Shown: positions 1 through 9,143, counted from the stretch's first letter. The stretch: 64,000 bases of DNA from Wenzhouxiangella sp. AB-CW3 (GCF_014725735.1 NZ_CP061368.1:511225-575224), one strand, 5' to 3'. Notes: a model not told the origin generated them from the letters alone. Made by a program: numbers and translations.

Positions 1-80
1 ACCGGTCCGGCCAGAGGGCCTCGCCCGGCCTCGTCGACTCCGGCAATCAGGTGGCCTGACGGCTCAGCCAAGCTGGCCAC
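1..80 (-). CDS. rnhB: Ribonuclease HII, N-terminal fragment (runs off the window)
   Basis: RNase HII cuts the RNA strand of RNA-DNA hybrids and removes misincorporated ribonucleotides. Only the first 26 or so codons are present. They read the family's N-terminal signature IAGVDEAGRGPLAGP, whose D and E are metal-binding active-site residues. I place the start at a GTG (80-78) because GGGAG lies six bases upstream on the minus strand. This makes the gene overlap the lpxB stop by 17 bases, matching the lpxB-rnhB order common in gammaproteobacteria. A TTG at 71 is the alternative start. The gene continues past base 1. Confidence 0.85.
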   Translation of the reverse strand, partial: MASLAEPSGHLIAGVDEAGRGPLAGP

Positions 81-1242
81 GACCGGCTCCCACCAGCTCA
101 AGCACCGCGCGCGCGGCATTTTGTCCGGCACCCGCGGCCAGCTGGTGGCGAAATCCGCGGGCGATGTCGCGGTAGCCCGCGCGCCGTTGTGGCTGGTCCA
201 GCCAGTCGATGACGGCCTTGCCGAGGGCTTCGGGAGAGGCGCCTGCCTGCACGAACTCGGGAACGATCTCGTCGCCGAAGAGAATGTTGGGCATGGCGAT
301 GTGGCGCGACCGGATCAGTCGCAGGCCACGAATCATCCAGTAGGTGGCCGGTGCCAGGCGGTAATAGGCCACGGCGGGACATTCGAGCAGAAAGGTCTCG
401 AGGGTGGCCGTTCCCGATGCCACGCAGGCGGCATCGGCGGCGATCAGGCCGGTGCGGGTGCGTTCCGCAATGATCTCAATGCCGTTGCGGTCCAGGTCGT
501 TTCCGGCCTGGTCGCGAAACAGGGCTTCCTGTCGACGATCGGCCAGGAAGACGATGATCCGGGCCGACTCGCGCCGTGCGCGAATCCAGGCAGCGGTATC
601 GCTCAGGAGCCGGGCATGGCGTTCGATCTCGCTGCGCCGGCTGCCGGGCAGCAGGGCCACCACGGTATCGTCCGGGGCCAGGCCGAGCTGGCTGCGTGCG
701 GCCTCGCGCCCGGGCCTGTCGCTGAGCTGGTCGGCCACCGGGTGACCAACAAAGCGGGTATCGAGGCCATGGGGTGCGTAGAGCTCGGGCTCGAACGGAA
801 ACAGGGCGAGCAGCAGATCGACCGAACGGGCCACCACGCGGGTGCGTCCGGCGCGCCAGGCCCACACCGTGGGGGATACGTAATGCACGGTCTTCAGCCC
901 GCGCTTGCGAAGCTGGCGGGCCAGTCCGAGATTGAAATCGGGAGCATCCACGCCGACAAAGGCATCGGGTTGCCAGTCCAGGATCCGCTGGCGCAATTTC
1001 CGCCGCAGCCTTATCAGTCGTGGCAGGTGCGAGAGTACCTCGGTCAGTCCCATCACCCCCAATACATCGAGGTCGTGCCAGGGCTCGACCCCGGCGGCCT
1101 GCATGGCAGGCCCGGCGATGCCGGCCAGTTCAATGCCGGGATGCTGGCGCCTGAGATGGTCGGCCAGGTCAGCACCCAGCTGATCGCCAGAGGACTCGCC
1201 GGCCGTAAGGACGAGACGGATGGGGCGTTCGGCCATGGTCAC
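64..1242 (-). CDS. lpxB: Lipid-A-disaccharide synthase
   Basis: LpxB is a GT19 glycosyltransferase that condenses UDP-2,3-diacylglucosamine with lipid X to make the lipid A disaccharide at the inner face of the inner membrane. The 392 residues match the family length. Visible family motifs are AGESSGDQLGADL near residue 14, FVGVDAPDFN near 95, YVSPTVWAWR at 121-130 and LLPGSRRSEI near 198. The start is GTG at 1242, with an in-frame ATG six bases later (1236) as an alternative. It follows lpxA with a gap of only five bases and overlaps rnhB, so it is part of the same transcription unit. Confidence 0.96.
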   Translation of the reverse strand: MTMAERPIRLVLTAGESSGDQLGADLADHLRRQHPGIELAGIAGPAMQAAGVEPWHDLDVLGVMGLTEVLSHLPRLIRLRRKLRQRILDWQPDAFVGVDAPDFNLGLARQLRKRGLKTVHYVSPTVWAWRAGRTRVVARSVDLLLALFPFEPELYAPHGLDTRFVGHPVADQLSDRPGREAARSQLGLAPDDTVVALLPGSRRSEIERHARLLSDTAAWIRARRESARIIVFLADRRQEALFRDQAGNDLDRNGIEIIAERTRTGLIAADAACVASGTATLETFLLECPAVAYYRLAPATYWMIRGLRLIRSRHIAMPNILFGDEIVPEFVQAGASPEALGKAVIDWLDQPQRRAGYRDIARGFRHQLAAGAGQNAARAVLELVGAGRGQLG

Positions 1243-1247
1243 GCGAC

Positions 1248-2018
1248 TCAGCGCAACAGTCCGCGCTGGCTGTTGAGTGCCGAATCGATCATCGGCTGCA
1301 GCTCGGGTTGCTCGGCGACCAGTGCCTGCAGACGTTCGATGGCCTCATCCCGGCTCAGGCCCAGCCGGTAAAGTGTGCGATAGGCTTCACGAATGTTACG
1401 AATCTGCTGCTTTCCGAACCCACGGCGCTTCAGACCTTCGGCATTGATGCCTCTTGGCCGTGGCGGCTGGCCCGACACCATCACATAGGCCGGTACATCC
1501 TGGTTGACGCCGCCATACATGCCGAGAAAGGCATGCGCGCCGATGCGGCAGAACTGGTGGGCTCCGGAGAAACCGGCGAAGATCACCCAGTCGCCGACCT
1601 CGACGTGGCCGGCCAGGGTGGCCCCGTTGGCCCCGACGATGTGTGATCCGACCTGGCAGTCGTGGGCGATATGGCTGTAGGCCATGAACAGGTTGTCGTC
1701 GCCGACCCGGGTGATGCCTCCGCCGTTGGCCGTTCCCCGGTTGATGGTCACGTACTCGCGAATGGTGTTGTCGGCGCCGATGTCCAGCGAGGTGTCTTCA
1801 CCGGCGTATTTCTTGTCCTGGGGCGCCTCGCCAATAGAGGCAAACTGGTAGATACGGTTGCGAGGCCCGATACGTGTGCGACCGGAGATGACCACGTGCG
1901 GGCCGATCTCGCAGTCATCGCCGATCTCGACCTGTGAACCGATGATGCTGTAGGCGCCGATCGACACGTTCCTGCCCAGCCGGGCACCCTGCTCGACGAT
2001 GGCGGTGTCGTGGATCAT
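1248..2018 (-). CDS. lpxA: Acyl-ACP--UDP-N-acetylglucosamine O-acyltransferase
   Basis: LpxA performs the first step of lipid A synthesis, O-acylating UDP-GlcNAc in the cytoplasm. The protein is a left-handed beta helix: hexapeptide repeats (I/V-G-x-x pattern) run through most of the first 180 residues. The motif SHIAHDC holds H119, equivalent to the catalytic His125 of the E. coli enzyme. An upstream in-frame start exists at 2045, but ATG at 2018 gives 256 residues and an ATGA overlap with the fabZ stop, which fits the family and the operon. Gene order lpxD-fabZ-lpxA-lpxB is conserved. Confidence 0.97.
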   Translation of the reverse strand: MIHDTAIVEQGARLGRNVSIGAYSIIGSQVEIGDDCEIGPHVVISGRTRIGPRNRIYQFASIGEAPQDKKYAGEDTSLDIGADNTIREYVTINRGTANGGGITRVGDDNLFMAYSHIAHDCQVGSHIVGANGATLAGHVEVGDWVIFAGFSGAHQFCRIGAHAFLGMYGGVNQDVPAYVMVSGQPPRPRGINAEGLKRRGFGKQQIRNIREAYRTLYRLGLSRDEAIERLQALVAEQPELQPMIDSALNSQRGLLR

Positions 2019-2482
2019 GGCGTCGGATCGGGACGGGCGGCACACAGTAGTTCGGCACTGGAAGCCGTCTGGCCATCGACCAGCGCAATGGCTTCATAGA
2101 GCCCCATATTGCGCATCAGCCGTTTCTGGCGCACTTCGAATACCAGCTGGTCGCCGGGCACCACCACGCGGTTGAAGCGGGCCTTGTCGATCTTGACCAG
2201 GTAGTAGAGCTGGCTCTCTTGGTTGCCGGCATCGCGAACCATGTGGGCAAGACAGCCGGCGGCCTGGGCCATGGCCTCGAGAATCAAAACGCCCGGCATG
2301 ACCGGATGACCGGGAAAATGCCCTTGGAAGAACGGTTCGTTGATGGTGACGTTCTTCAGCGCCCTGATCGAGGGAGGGTCATCCAGCGAGTAATCCAGTA
2401 CCCGGTCGACAAGGAGAAAGGGATAGCGATGAGGCAGCAGTTCGAGAATCTTCTCGACATCGACGCCGTTACTTGTGTTCAT
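2015..2482 (-). CDS. fabZ: 3-hydroxyacyl-ACP dehydratase FabZ
   Basis: FabZ dehydrates beta-hydroxyacyl-ACP in fatty acid elongation. It competes with LpxA/LpxD for hydroxyacyl-ACP, so it sits at the branch to lipid A. The 155-residue hot-dog-fold protein carries LPHRYPFLLVDRV and FFQGHFPGHPVMPG, with catalytic His near residue 55 and Glu near 69 (LILEAMAQ). The reading frame extends to 2578, but ATG 2482 has an AGGGA ribosome site and gives the normal length. Its TGA overlaps the lpxA ATG. Confidence 0.97.
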   Translation of the reverse strand: MNTSNGVDVEKILELLPHRYPFLLVDRVLDYSLDDPPSIRALKNVTINEPFFQGHFPGHPVMPGVLILEAMAQAAGCLAHMVRDAGNQESQLYYLVKIDKARFNRVVVPGDQLVFEVRQKRLMRNMGLYEAIALVDGQTASSAELLCAARPDPTP

Positions 2483-2502
2483 GGGGTTTCCCTGCGATTG
2501 AT

Positions 2503-3513
2503 TCAGTTGTTTTCGATTTTGCGCAGGCGCCGCGCCCAGTCGTCGAGCTGACCGAGGCGCACGAGAATGCGCTTCCATTTTGAATGGGGGCGGGCCGGGA
2601 TGCCGGACCCGTACTCTCCCGGCTCATCAATCGAGTCGAGTACGGTGCTCATGGCGGTGACGATCACCTGATCGCAGATGCTCAGGTGGCCGCCAATGCC
2701 ACATGCTCCTGCAATCATGCAATGACGACCGATATGCGTGGATCCGGCAATGCCCGTGCAACCGGCAATGGCGGTATGCGCCCCGATGCGCACATTGTGC
2801 GCGATCTGGACCTGGTTATCCAGGCGGACATCCTCTTCCAGAACCGTGTCCTCGATGGCGCCCCGGTCTATGGTGGTGTTGGCGCCGATCTCGCAGTCGT
2901 CGCCAATGCGCACGCTGCCCATTTGCGGCACCTTCAGCCACCGGCCCTTGTCGAGTGCCAGCCCGAAGCCGTCGGCGCCAATGACGGCGCCGGGGTGGAC
3001 AATGACGCGTTCGCCCAGATTCACGTCCCGGCCCAGAAAGACGCGCCCGACCAGGCGCGAACCCGCACCCATCCTGACATTTTCCTCGAGCACGCAGCCC
3101 GGTCCGACAACCGCTCCCGGGCCGATGCTACAGCCCGGCCCGATACTGCATTGCGGACCGATGGTGGCATCGGTATGGATATCGGCCCCGGGGTCGATCC
3201 AGGCGCTGTCATGCACGCCGGCAGGCTCGCTGGGCCGTGTCGACATCAGCGTGGCAATCCGGGCCCAGGCGGCATAGGGGTTGGAGGTGATCAATGCGTT
3301 GCCCGTCCAGCGCTCCAGCATGGGTTCAGACAGGATCAGAACCCCGGCGCGGCAGTTGCCCAGTTCCCGGGCATAGGCTGCGTTGGCGAGAAATCCGACA
3401 TCATCCGGGCCGGCGGCCGACAGGGTGGCCAGCCCGCTGATCCGGTAGTCGGGGTCGCCGCGCAACGTCAGATCGAAACGCCGGGCCAGTTGTGCGATGG
3501 AGTAAGTGGGCAT
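2503..3513 (-). CDS. lpxD: UDP-3-O-acylglucosamine N-acyltransferase
   Basis: LpxD adds the second hydroxyacyl chain (N-acylation) in lipid A synthesis. The start chosen is ATG 3513 (MPTYSIAQLARRFDL), giving 336 residues, the usual length. The N-terminal uridine-binding domain is followed by hexapeptide repeats and the motif QIAHNVRIG, which holds the catalytic His. No Shine-Dalgarno sequence is visible before this ATG: only 13 bases separate it from the 232-bp inverted-repeat element at 3527-3758. That element splits lpxD from skp, genes that are normally close together, so translation and transcription of lpxD may be affected. Confidence 0.95.
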   Translation of the reverse strand: MPTYSIAQLARRFDLTLRGDPDYRISGLATLSAAGPDDVGFLANAAYARELGNCRAGVLILSEPMLERWTGNALITSNPYAAWARIATLMSTRPSEPAGVHDSAWIDPGADIHTDATIGPQCSIGPGCSIGPGAVVGPGCVLEENVRMGAGSRLVGRVFLGRDVNLGERVIVHPGAVIGADGFGLALDKGRWLKVPQMGSVRIGDDCEIGANTTIDRGAIEDTVLEEDVRLDNQVQIAHNVRIGAHTAIAGCTGIAGSTHIGRHCMIAGACGIGGHLSICDQVIVTAMSTVLDSIDEPGEYGSGIPARPHSKWKRILVRLGQLDDWARRLRKIENN

Positions 3514-3526
3514 GCAGCTGATCAGA

Positions 3527-3758
3527 CTAGTGGGCCATGCGGTTAATAAGGTAACACTCAGCCGTCGCACAAGTGCCGTGGGCAGGGCAGGCGAAACCGC
3601 ATGGCGACTTTCGCGTAGCGAATGAAGCCTTGCGAGTGGAGCCGCTGCACGTGTTCCGCTCGCTTGAATTGGCGACGGCCAGTCCTGCGCTCGCGCGCCT
3701 TGCCCACGACACTTGTGCGACGGCTGAGTGTTACCTCATTAACCGCATGGCCCACTAG
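3527..3758. repeat. 232-bp inverted-repeat (MITE-like) element
   Basis: Two arms of 62 bases (3527-3588 and 3697-3758) are reverse complements with only a few mismatches, around a 108-bp centre. Both outer ends read CTAG. If CTAG is a target duplication, the element's own ends start TGGGCCATGCGG. A YTAR-type 4-bp target is typical of IS5-group transposons, but no transposase is present. The right end supplies the skp stop codon (TAG), and the left end lies 13 bases before lpxD. Small open frames on both strands end in the same peptide because of the symmetry and are not genes. Confidence 0.8.
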
Positions 3759-4333
3759 GGGTCGCGCTGATTGTCGCCGGAACCGAAGTCGTCTTCCAGC
3801 CATTCGAGTACCTGCTTCGTGATGTCGACTGTGTCGGACGCGTAGGCGACCGGATTGCTCAGCACCAGGTCGTAGCCCTCTTCGCGGGCGATTTCGCGCA
3901 CCGCAACATCGATGGTTTCGCGCAAGGCCTCGGTCTTGGCGTTGGTCCGGAAACGGATCTCCTCGACCAGGTCCTCGCGCCGGCGCTCGATGGAGCGGCG
4001 CATGTTGTTGATTTCGCGTTCGCGCTGAACGCGCTGTTGCTCGTCCAGCGCCGGACTGTCGCTCAGCTCACGCTGCATGCGCTCGAGTTCGGCCTCGTCG
4101 CTGAGCAGCGCCTCGTTGCGTGGCCTGAACTCCCGGTCCAGCTCCTCGCGCGCGGCCACCAGGTGCGGCATGGTGTCGAACAGGCGTTTCATGTCGACAT
4201 AACCGATGCGCACACTGTCGGCCATGGCAGGCAGCCACAGCAAGCAGCACAGTACCAGCCCGGCCAGCAGCCGCACCGGCCGGTGGCCGGCGGCTGTGCT
4301 CTTCCGGTGCTGTTGCTGTCCGGGTCCGGTCAT
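3755..4333 (-). CDS. skp: Periplasmic chaperone Skp/OmpH
   Basis: Skp holds unfolded outer-membrane proteins in the periplasm for delivery to the BAM complex. The start at ATG 4333 (GAGG six bases upstream) gives 192 residues. An unusually long N-region of about 20 residues precedes the hydrophobic signal segment LLAGLVLCCLLWLPAMA. The mature part opens with SVRIGYVDM and then forms the long charged helical hairpin (many E, R and Q from about residue 60 to 140). It lies between bamA and lpxD, as in E. coli. The stop TAG falls in the terminal CTAG of the neighbouring inverted-repeat element, so the original C-terminus may have been changed. Confidence 0.92.
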   Translation of the reverse strand: MTGPGQQQHRKSTAAGHRPVRLLAGLVLCCLLWLPAMADSVRIGYVDMKRLFDTMPHLVAAREELDREFRPRNEALLSDEAELERMQRELSDSPALDEQQRVQREREINNMRRSIERRREDLVEEIRFRTNAKTEALRETIDVAVREIAREEGYDLVLSNPVAYASDTVDITKQVLEWLEDDFGSGDNQRDP

Positions 4334-4358
4334 GTCCAGCCTCTTTTTCGAGGGTGCT

Positions 4359-6797
4359 TCAGAACGTCCTGCCGAAGGCGAACTGCAGTACCTGGGTGTC
4401 GTCACCGTCACGTTGCTTCAGCGGCGTGGCCACGTTGATGATAATCGGACCGACCGGTGCTTGCCAGCTCAGGGACAAACCGGTCGAGGCACGCAAGCGG
4501 TCGGCGTCGAAATCGTCGAAATCACGATAGACGTTGCCGACATCGACGAACCAGGCCAGGCGAGTGCCGCCCGCATCGCCAAAGGGCAGCGGAAACGCCA
4601 GTTCGAGGCCGCCGGTCACCTTGAAGTCGCCGCCGACAGCCTGGCAGAACTCGTCCTTGGGACCAAGGGTGTTGTCATTGAAGCCACGAATGTCGCGCAC
4701 ACCGCCGCCGAAGAAGTGCTCGTAGAACGGCAGTCCGCGGTCGGAAGTCACGATCTCGTCTTCCTGACACTGGACGCGCGCGTTGGGGTGACGCTCCGGT
4801 TCGATTTCCTCGATGTCGAGGCGTTCATCCCAGTCGTCGTAGGCATCGCCATAGGCGACATCGCCGTGCAGGCTGAATGCCATCCGGTTGCCGATGGGCC
4901 AGTAACGGCGGAAGCGATAGTTGAGCTTGTAGAACTCCCGGGAACTACCCGGCAGGCTGACTTCAGCACCCAGCCGGTGCAGCGAACCGCGGGTGGGATT
5001 GAGAAAATGATTGCGACTGTCGCGCGACCATGTGCCGTCGAGACGGTACAGGGTCAGGCGGCGCTCGCTGCGTGACAGGAATCCGTCGCCGTCCTCGTCC
5101 AGGGTGATACCCAGGGGGCGGGTGGCCGGCATGCGCATCTCGAGCGGGCTGTCGGGGTCGTCGGGGTCGACCGGCACAAGCTGACGCGGCATGTTGATCT
5201 CCACCCGCGAAGCCGAAGCGCCGAGACGGAAAAAGTCGATCTCGGTGACCGGAAATCCGAAGTTCACCCCGCCGGCGGCCTGGCTGGTGTTGAATGCCGA
5301 GATATTGGCGCGACCCTGATCGAATTCGGTGTAGCGGGCGAAAAAGCCGCGTGAAACACCGTCGTCGGTGTAGTAGGGGTTGGTGTAGTTGACGCCGACC
5401 TGCGTCAGAATGCTGGAACGGCTCAGGTTGAGACCGACCTGGCGGCCGGTACCGAGAAAGTTGTTCTGCTCGATAGACATCGAGGCGATGACGCCCTGCA
5501 ACTGAGAGTACCCGAGTCCAATCTGGAAGCTTCCGGAAGGCACTTCCTCGACATTGACGATAATGTCGATCTCGTCATCACTGCCCTCGACCTTCGGGGT
5601 CTCGATGTTGACGTTGTCGAAGAAGCCCAGGCGCTGCAGGCGAATTCGCGACCGGTCCACTGCGCTTTGCGAGAACCATGCCCCTTCGAACTGGCGCATT
5701 TCCCGCCGCAGTACCTCGTCCTTGGTGTTGGTGTTGCCCCTAAACTCGATGCGCCGGACATATACGCGATGGCCGGGATCGATGTAGAAGTTGATCTCCG
5801 CTTCCCGCGACTCCCGGTCGATGGAAGGCACCGGGTTGACGTCGGCGAAGGCGTAACCGATGTTGGCCAGCACGGCGGTAATGTTGTCGATGCTCTGTTC
5901 GATCTTGCGGCGCGAGAAGGTTTCGCCGGCCTCCAGGGTGATCAGGCGGCGCAGCATTTCCTCGTCGAGCACCAGCTCGCCGGTGACCTGGATGTCGCTT
6001 ACGGTGTAGACCTCGCCCTCGCGAATATTGGCAGTGACGAAGATGTCCTGACGGTCCGGGCTGACCGAGACCTGGGTGGATTCAATCGAAAAGTCCATGT
6101 AGCCGCGGTCGAGATAGAACGATCGCAGCACTTCCATGTCGCCAGAGAGCTTCTCGCGGGTGTACTGGTTGCGTCCACGCCAGAACATCAGGCCACGCGT
6201 CGTGTGTGACTCGAAATCCTCGCGCAATTCACTTTCGCTGTAGGTTTCGTTGCCGACGATGTTGATGTGCCGGATCCTAGCCTGGCTGCCTTCGTGAATG
6301 TCGATCGACAGGCGCACCCGGTTGCGTTCAAGGCGCTCGGCGTTTGTTTCGACCCGCACGGCATAGTGGCCGCGGCTGAAATACTGTTGAATCAACTCGT
6401 GCCGAACACGCTCCAGCTCCATCTCGTTGAAGATCTCGCCCTCGGCAATGCCGATGCTGGCCAGGGCTGGCATCAGGTCGTCGTCGCTGATCTGGCGGTT
6501 GCCCTCGATCTGGATCCGGGTGATGGCGGGTCGCTCGGTGACGCTGATGACCAGCACTTCGCCATCGCGCTTCAGGCTGATGTCATCGAAAAAGCCGGTC
6601 CGGTACAGGTCGCGGATGGTGCTGCGCGACAGCGACGAGGTCAGTGTGTCGCCTACTTCGACAGGGATGAAGCTGAACACCGTGCCTTCGGAGATGCGTT
6701 GCAGTCCTTCGACGCGAATGTCGGAAATCTGAAAGTTCTCGCCGTGCGCGGCAGAGAAAACGGCGATCAGCAGTAGCAGGAGAAACAATCGTTTCAT
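4359..6797 (-). CDS. bamA: Outer membrane protein assembly factor BamA
   Basis: BamA is the essential Omp85 protein that folds and inserts outer-membrane beta barrels. From ATG 6797 the 812-residue product has a signal peptide (KRLFLLLLLIAVFSAAHG), five POTRA repeats over about residues 20-420, and a C-terminal 16-strand barrel ending in phenylalanine (FAFGRTF). The L6-loop signature appears as DIRGFNDNTLGP, with IRGF in place of the more usual VRGF/Y. The frame is open 15 codons further upstream, but the signal peptide fixes the start. It lies between rseP and skp. Confidence 0.97.
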   Translation of the reverse strand: MKRLFLLLLLIAVFSAAHGENFQISDIRVEGLQRISEGTVFSFIPVEVGDTLTSSLSRSTIRDLYRTGFFDDISLKRDGEVLVISVTERPAITRIQIEGNRQISDDDLMPALASIGIAEGEIFNEMELERVRHELIQQYFSRGHYAVRVETNAERLERNRVRLSIDIHEGSQARIRHINIVGNETYSESELREDFESHTTRGLMFWRGRNQYTREKLSGDMEVLRSFYLDRGYMDFSIESTQVSVSPDRQDIFVTANIREGEVYTVSDIQVTGELVLDEEMLRRLITLEAGETFSRRKIEQSIDNITAVLANIGYAFADVNPVPSIDRESREAEINFYIDPGHRVYVRRIEFRGNTNTKDEVLRREMRQFEGAWFSQSAVDRSRIRLQRLGFFDNVNIETPKVEGSDDEIDIIVNVEEVPSGSFQIGLGYSQLQGVIASMSIEQNNFLGTGRQVGLNLSRSSILTQVGVNYTNPYYTDDGVSRGFFARYTEFDQGRANISAFNTSQAAGGVNFGFPVTEIDFFRLGASASRVEINMPRQLVPVDPDDPDSPLEMRMPATRPLGITLDEDGDGFLSRSERRLTLYRLDGTWSRDSRNHFLNPTRGSLHRLGAEVSLPGSSREFYKLNYRFRRYWPIGNRMAFSLHGDVAYGDAYDDWDERLDIEEIEPERHPNARVQCQEDEIVTSDRGLPFYEHFFGGGVRDIRGFNDNTLGPKDEFCQAVGGDFKVTGGLELAFPLPFGDAGGTRLAWFVDVGNVYRDFDDFDADRLRASTGLSLSWQAPVGPIIINVATPLKQRDGDDTQVLQFAFGRTF

Positions 6798-6852
6798 AAA
6801 TGTAGGAAGTGCTTCTGGTTGGTATGACGGGCGGCTGGCCAAATGGCGCAGT

Positions 6853-8226
6853 TTAGGGGATCAGACGTAAGATGTCGTTAAATATCGCCAGACTCATCAG
6901 CGCGATGACCAGCATCAGGCCGATATACTGACCGGCTATCTGAGCTTGCTCGGATACCGGCGACCCCTTGATCAACTCCACAAGGTAATACATCAGGTGG
7001 CCGCCATCCAGCATGGGGATGGGCAGCAGGTTGATGATGGCCAGGGACAGGCTGATTAACCCCAGGAAAAACAGGAATCTGGAAAAGCCCAGCAGGGCCG
7101 AGGAGTGAGCCATCTGGGCGATGGTGATCGGGCCGGCCAGATTCGACAGGCTGGCGTTGCCGGTGATCATCCGTCCCAGGATTCCCAGCGTGGCCGTGGT
7201 CAGGCGCCAGGTTTCGCCGAAAGCCTCTCCCAGGGCGCTGGCCGGGTCGTGACGCAATATCGTGAAGGCCCGCTCCATCAGGGCCTGGGTCGCGGCATCC
7301 GGTTCGCCGGCCTGAATGCCGATCACCGGGCGCCCGCCGCTGATATCGGGCTGGATGCGGTGCTCGAGTCGAATGCCGTTGCGTTCGATGTCCACAGTCA
7401 TCTCGCGGGGCTGGCCGGATTCATCCACGCCGTGTTCGGGAATGAGTCGGGCAATGTCGCGCCACCCGGATACGCTGTCACCCCCGATGGCGACGATTCT
7501 GTCGCCGGCCCGAAGGCCGGCCTGCTCGGCCGGCGTGTCGGGCGCCACTTCGCCGATCAGCGGCGCGAGGTCGGGTTGCCACGGGGTAATGCCGATGTGA
7601 TCCAGCGCGCGCTCTTCCTCGAAATCCGCACCGAGCTGTCCCAGCTCCAGCATGACATCACGGTGCTGACCATCGGGTCGCTCAAGCGATAAGGGGGTCG
7701 GGCGACGATCCAGCGCTGGCGGGATCAGGCCGAGCAGAACGTGGGTCCAGGTCTCGGTCTTGCGGGTGCCGACCTGCTTGATCAGGTCGCCCTCTTCCAG
7801 GCCGGCTTCAGCGGCAATGCCGCTGGTCTGTCCAACCACCGGCCGTGTCTCCGGAATGCCGACGACAAACATCAGCCAGAAAGCGGCGAGGGCAAATATG
7901 AGGTTGAACACCGGACCCGCCGCGACGATGGCGGTACGCTGACCGAGAGATTGCCGGTTGAAGGCCCGATGGCGCTCGTGTTCCGGCACCGGCCCCTCGC
8001 GCTCGTCAAGCATTTTGACGTACCCACCCAGGGGAATGGCGGCAATACGATACTCGGTGCCGCTGCCGGCGGTGCGCGACCACAGCGCCGGGCCAAAGCC
8101 GACCGAAAAGCGCAGTACGCGCACACCGCAGCGCCGGGCCACCCAGAAGTGGCCGAATTCATGGAAGGTGATCAGGATGCCAAGGGCGACCACCAGCCAC
8201 AGAATGGGTCCGAGAATGTCCATCAT
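6853..8226 (-). CDS. rseP: Site-2 zinc metalloprotease RseP
   Basis: RseP is the inner-membrane protease that cleaves anti-sigma-E and leftover signal peptides. The 457 residues show the zinc-binding HEFGH at 22-26 in the first membrane helix, two PDZ domains in the periplasmic middle (about 115-300), and the third zinc-ligand motif IPMLDGGH near 403-410. Two ATG codons are tandem at the start. AGGAG lies rather far (14 bases) upstream of the first. In most gammaproteobacteria dxr separates cdsA from rseP. Here only about 100 bases without a gene (8227-8330) separate them. Confidence 0.96.
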   Translation of the reverse strand: MMDILGPILWLVVALGILITFHEFGHFWVARRCGVRVLRFSVGFGPALWSRTAGSGTEYRIAAIPLGGYVKMLDEREGPVPEHERHRAFNRQSLGQRTAIVAAGPVFNLIFALAAFWLMFVVGIPETRPVVGQTSGIAAEAGLEEGDLIKQVGTRKTETWTHVLLGLIPPALDRRPTPLSLERPDGQHRDVMLELGQLGADFEEERALDHIGITPWQPDLAPLIGEVAPDTPAEQAGLRAGDRIVAIGGDSVSGWRDIARLIPEHGVDESGQPREMTVDIERNGIRLEHRIQPDISGGRPVIGIQAGEPDAATQALMERAFTILRHDPASALGEAFGETWRLTTATLGILGRMITGNASLSNLAGPITIAQMAHSSALLGFSRFLFFLGLISLSLAIINLLPIPMLDGGHLMYYLVELIKGSPVSEQAQIAGQYIGLMLVIALMSLAIFNDILRLIP

Positions 8227-8330
8227 GCTGTTGTTTCAGACTCCTGCGGTTGGGCCGGAATTCCCCGGCCAGTCGCGTATTTTAAAGGCTGACGCTTCGA
8301 AAAAGGGGGCGATGCCAATGAGGTCGTCAA

Positions 8331-9143
8331 TCAGTGGCCCCAGAGCATCACGGCCAGGGCGAAAAACGGAAGGGCAGCCGTCAGGCTGTCAAATCGGTCC
8401 AGGATGCCACCGTGCCCCGGCAGCAGGTTGGATGTGTCCTTGATGCCGCGCTGGCGCTTGAGCAGGCTGACAAACAGGTCGCCGACGATCGAGATGGCGC
8501 CGAGTGCCAGGCCGAGCAAGGCGCCCGTGAGTGGATGGAAGGGGTTGTCGGGCAGCAGCCACGCGCTGACGGCCGTCAGCAACATGGCTCCGGTCAGCCC
8601 GCCGATGGCGCCTGACCAGGTCTTGCCCGGGCTGATGGAGGGAGCCAGCTTGGGGCCACCGAGCCGGCGACCGGTGAAATAGGCGCTGGTATCGGCCGCG
8701 GCGATCAGGATCAGCAGCATGACCACCAGCCAGGGCGAGCTCGCCTGCAACCAGGCCAGCGACAGCCATGCCGCCGGCATCATGATGGCTACAACGATGA
8801 GTTTGACGGCGATGGCGGGTCGGCCCCCTTCGCGTGCCAGGGCGGGTCTGGCCAGCCAGGCCGCGTTGACAAGCCAGAGGCAGGCTGCAATGGCCAGCAC
8901 GGTCCGGGTGTGCTCGGCTGGCAGCAGCAGGTACAGGGCCAGGCATGCCGACAACAAGGCCAGGGCGACGGCCAGGCGCGCAACCGGTCCATCCAGTCCG
9001 GCTAGCCGGGCAGCCTCCCAGCCTCCTGCGCCAGCCAGAAGCAGTGCGGCGGCAATGGCAAAGGTGACGGGTGGCAGGTAAAACAGCGCGGCCAGACCGA
9101 CCGTCGCGAGTACCAACGCGGTGGCGATGCGTTGTTTAAGCAT
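8331..9143 (-). CDS. cdsA: Phosphatidate cytidylyltransferase
   Basis: CdsA makes CDP-diacylglycerol from phosphatidate and CTP, feeding PssA (also in this window). From ATG 9143 the 270-residue integral membrane protein has about eight hydrophobic helices. It carries the C-terminal CTP_transf_1 signature SPGKTWSGAIGG ... GDLFVSLLKRQ ... GHGGILDRFDSL. The open frame runs upstream to 9365, but that part is shadow sequence inside uppS. It overlaps the uppS stop by eight bases. Confidence 0.95.
   Translation of the reverse strand: MLKQRIATALVLATVGLAALFYLPPVTFAIAAALLLAGAGGWEAARLAGLDGPVARLAVALALLSACLALYLLLPAEHTRTVLAIAACLWLVNAAWLARPALAREGGRPAIAVKLIVVAIMMPAAWLSLAWLQASSPWLVVMLLILIAAADTSAYFTGRRLGGPKLAPSISPGKTWSGAIGGLTGAMLLTAVSAWLLPDNPFHPLTGALLGLALGAISIVGDLFVSLLKRQRGIKDTSNLLPGHGGILDRFDSLTAALPFFALAVMLWGH

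Noticed and set aside
121-1371. A 416-codon plus-strand frame opposite lpxB
   Set aside because: Runs across lpxB and into lpxA on the other strand, with no recognisable domain.
3573-3758. Two roughly 60-codon frames on opposite strands ending in the same peptide
   Set aside because: Identity comes from the inverted-repeat arms; they are not independent genes.
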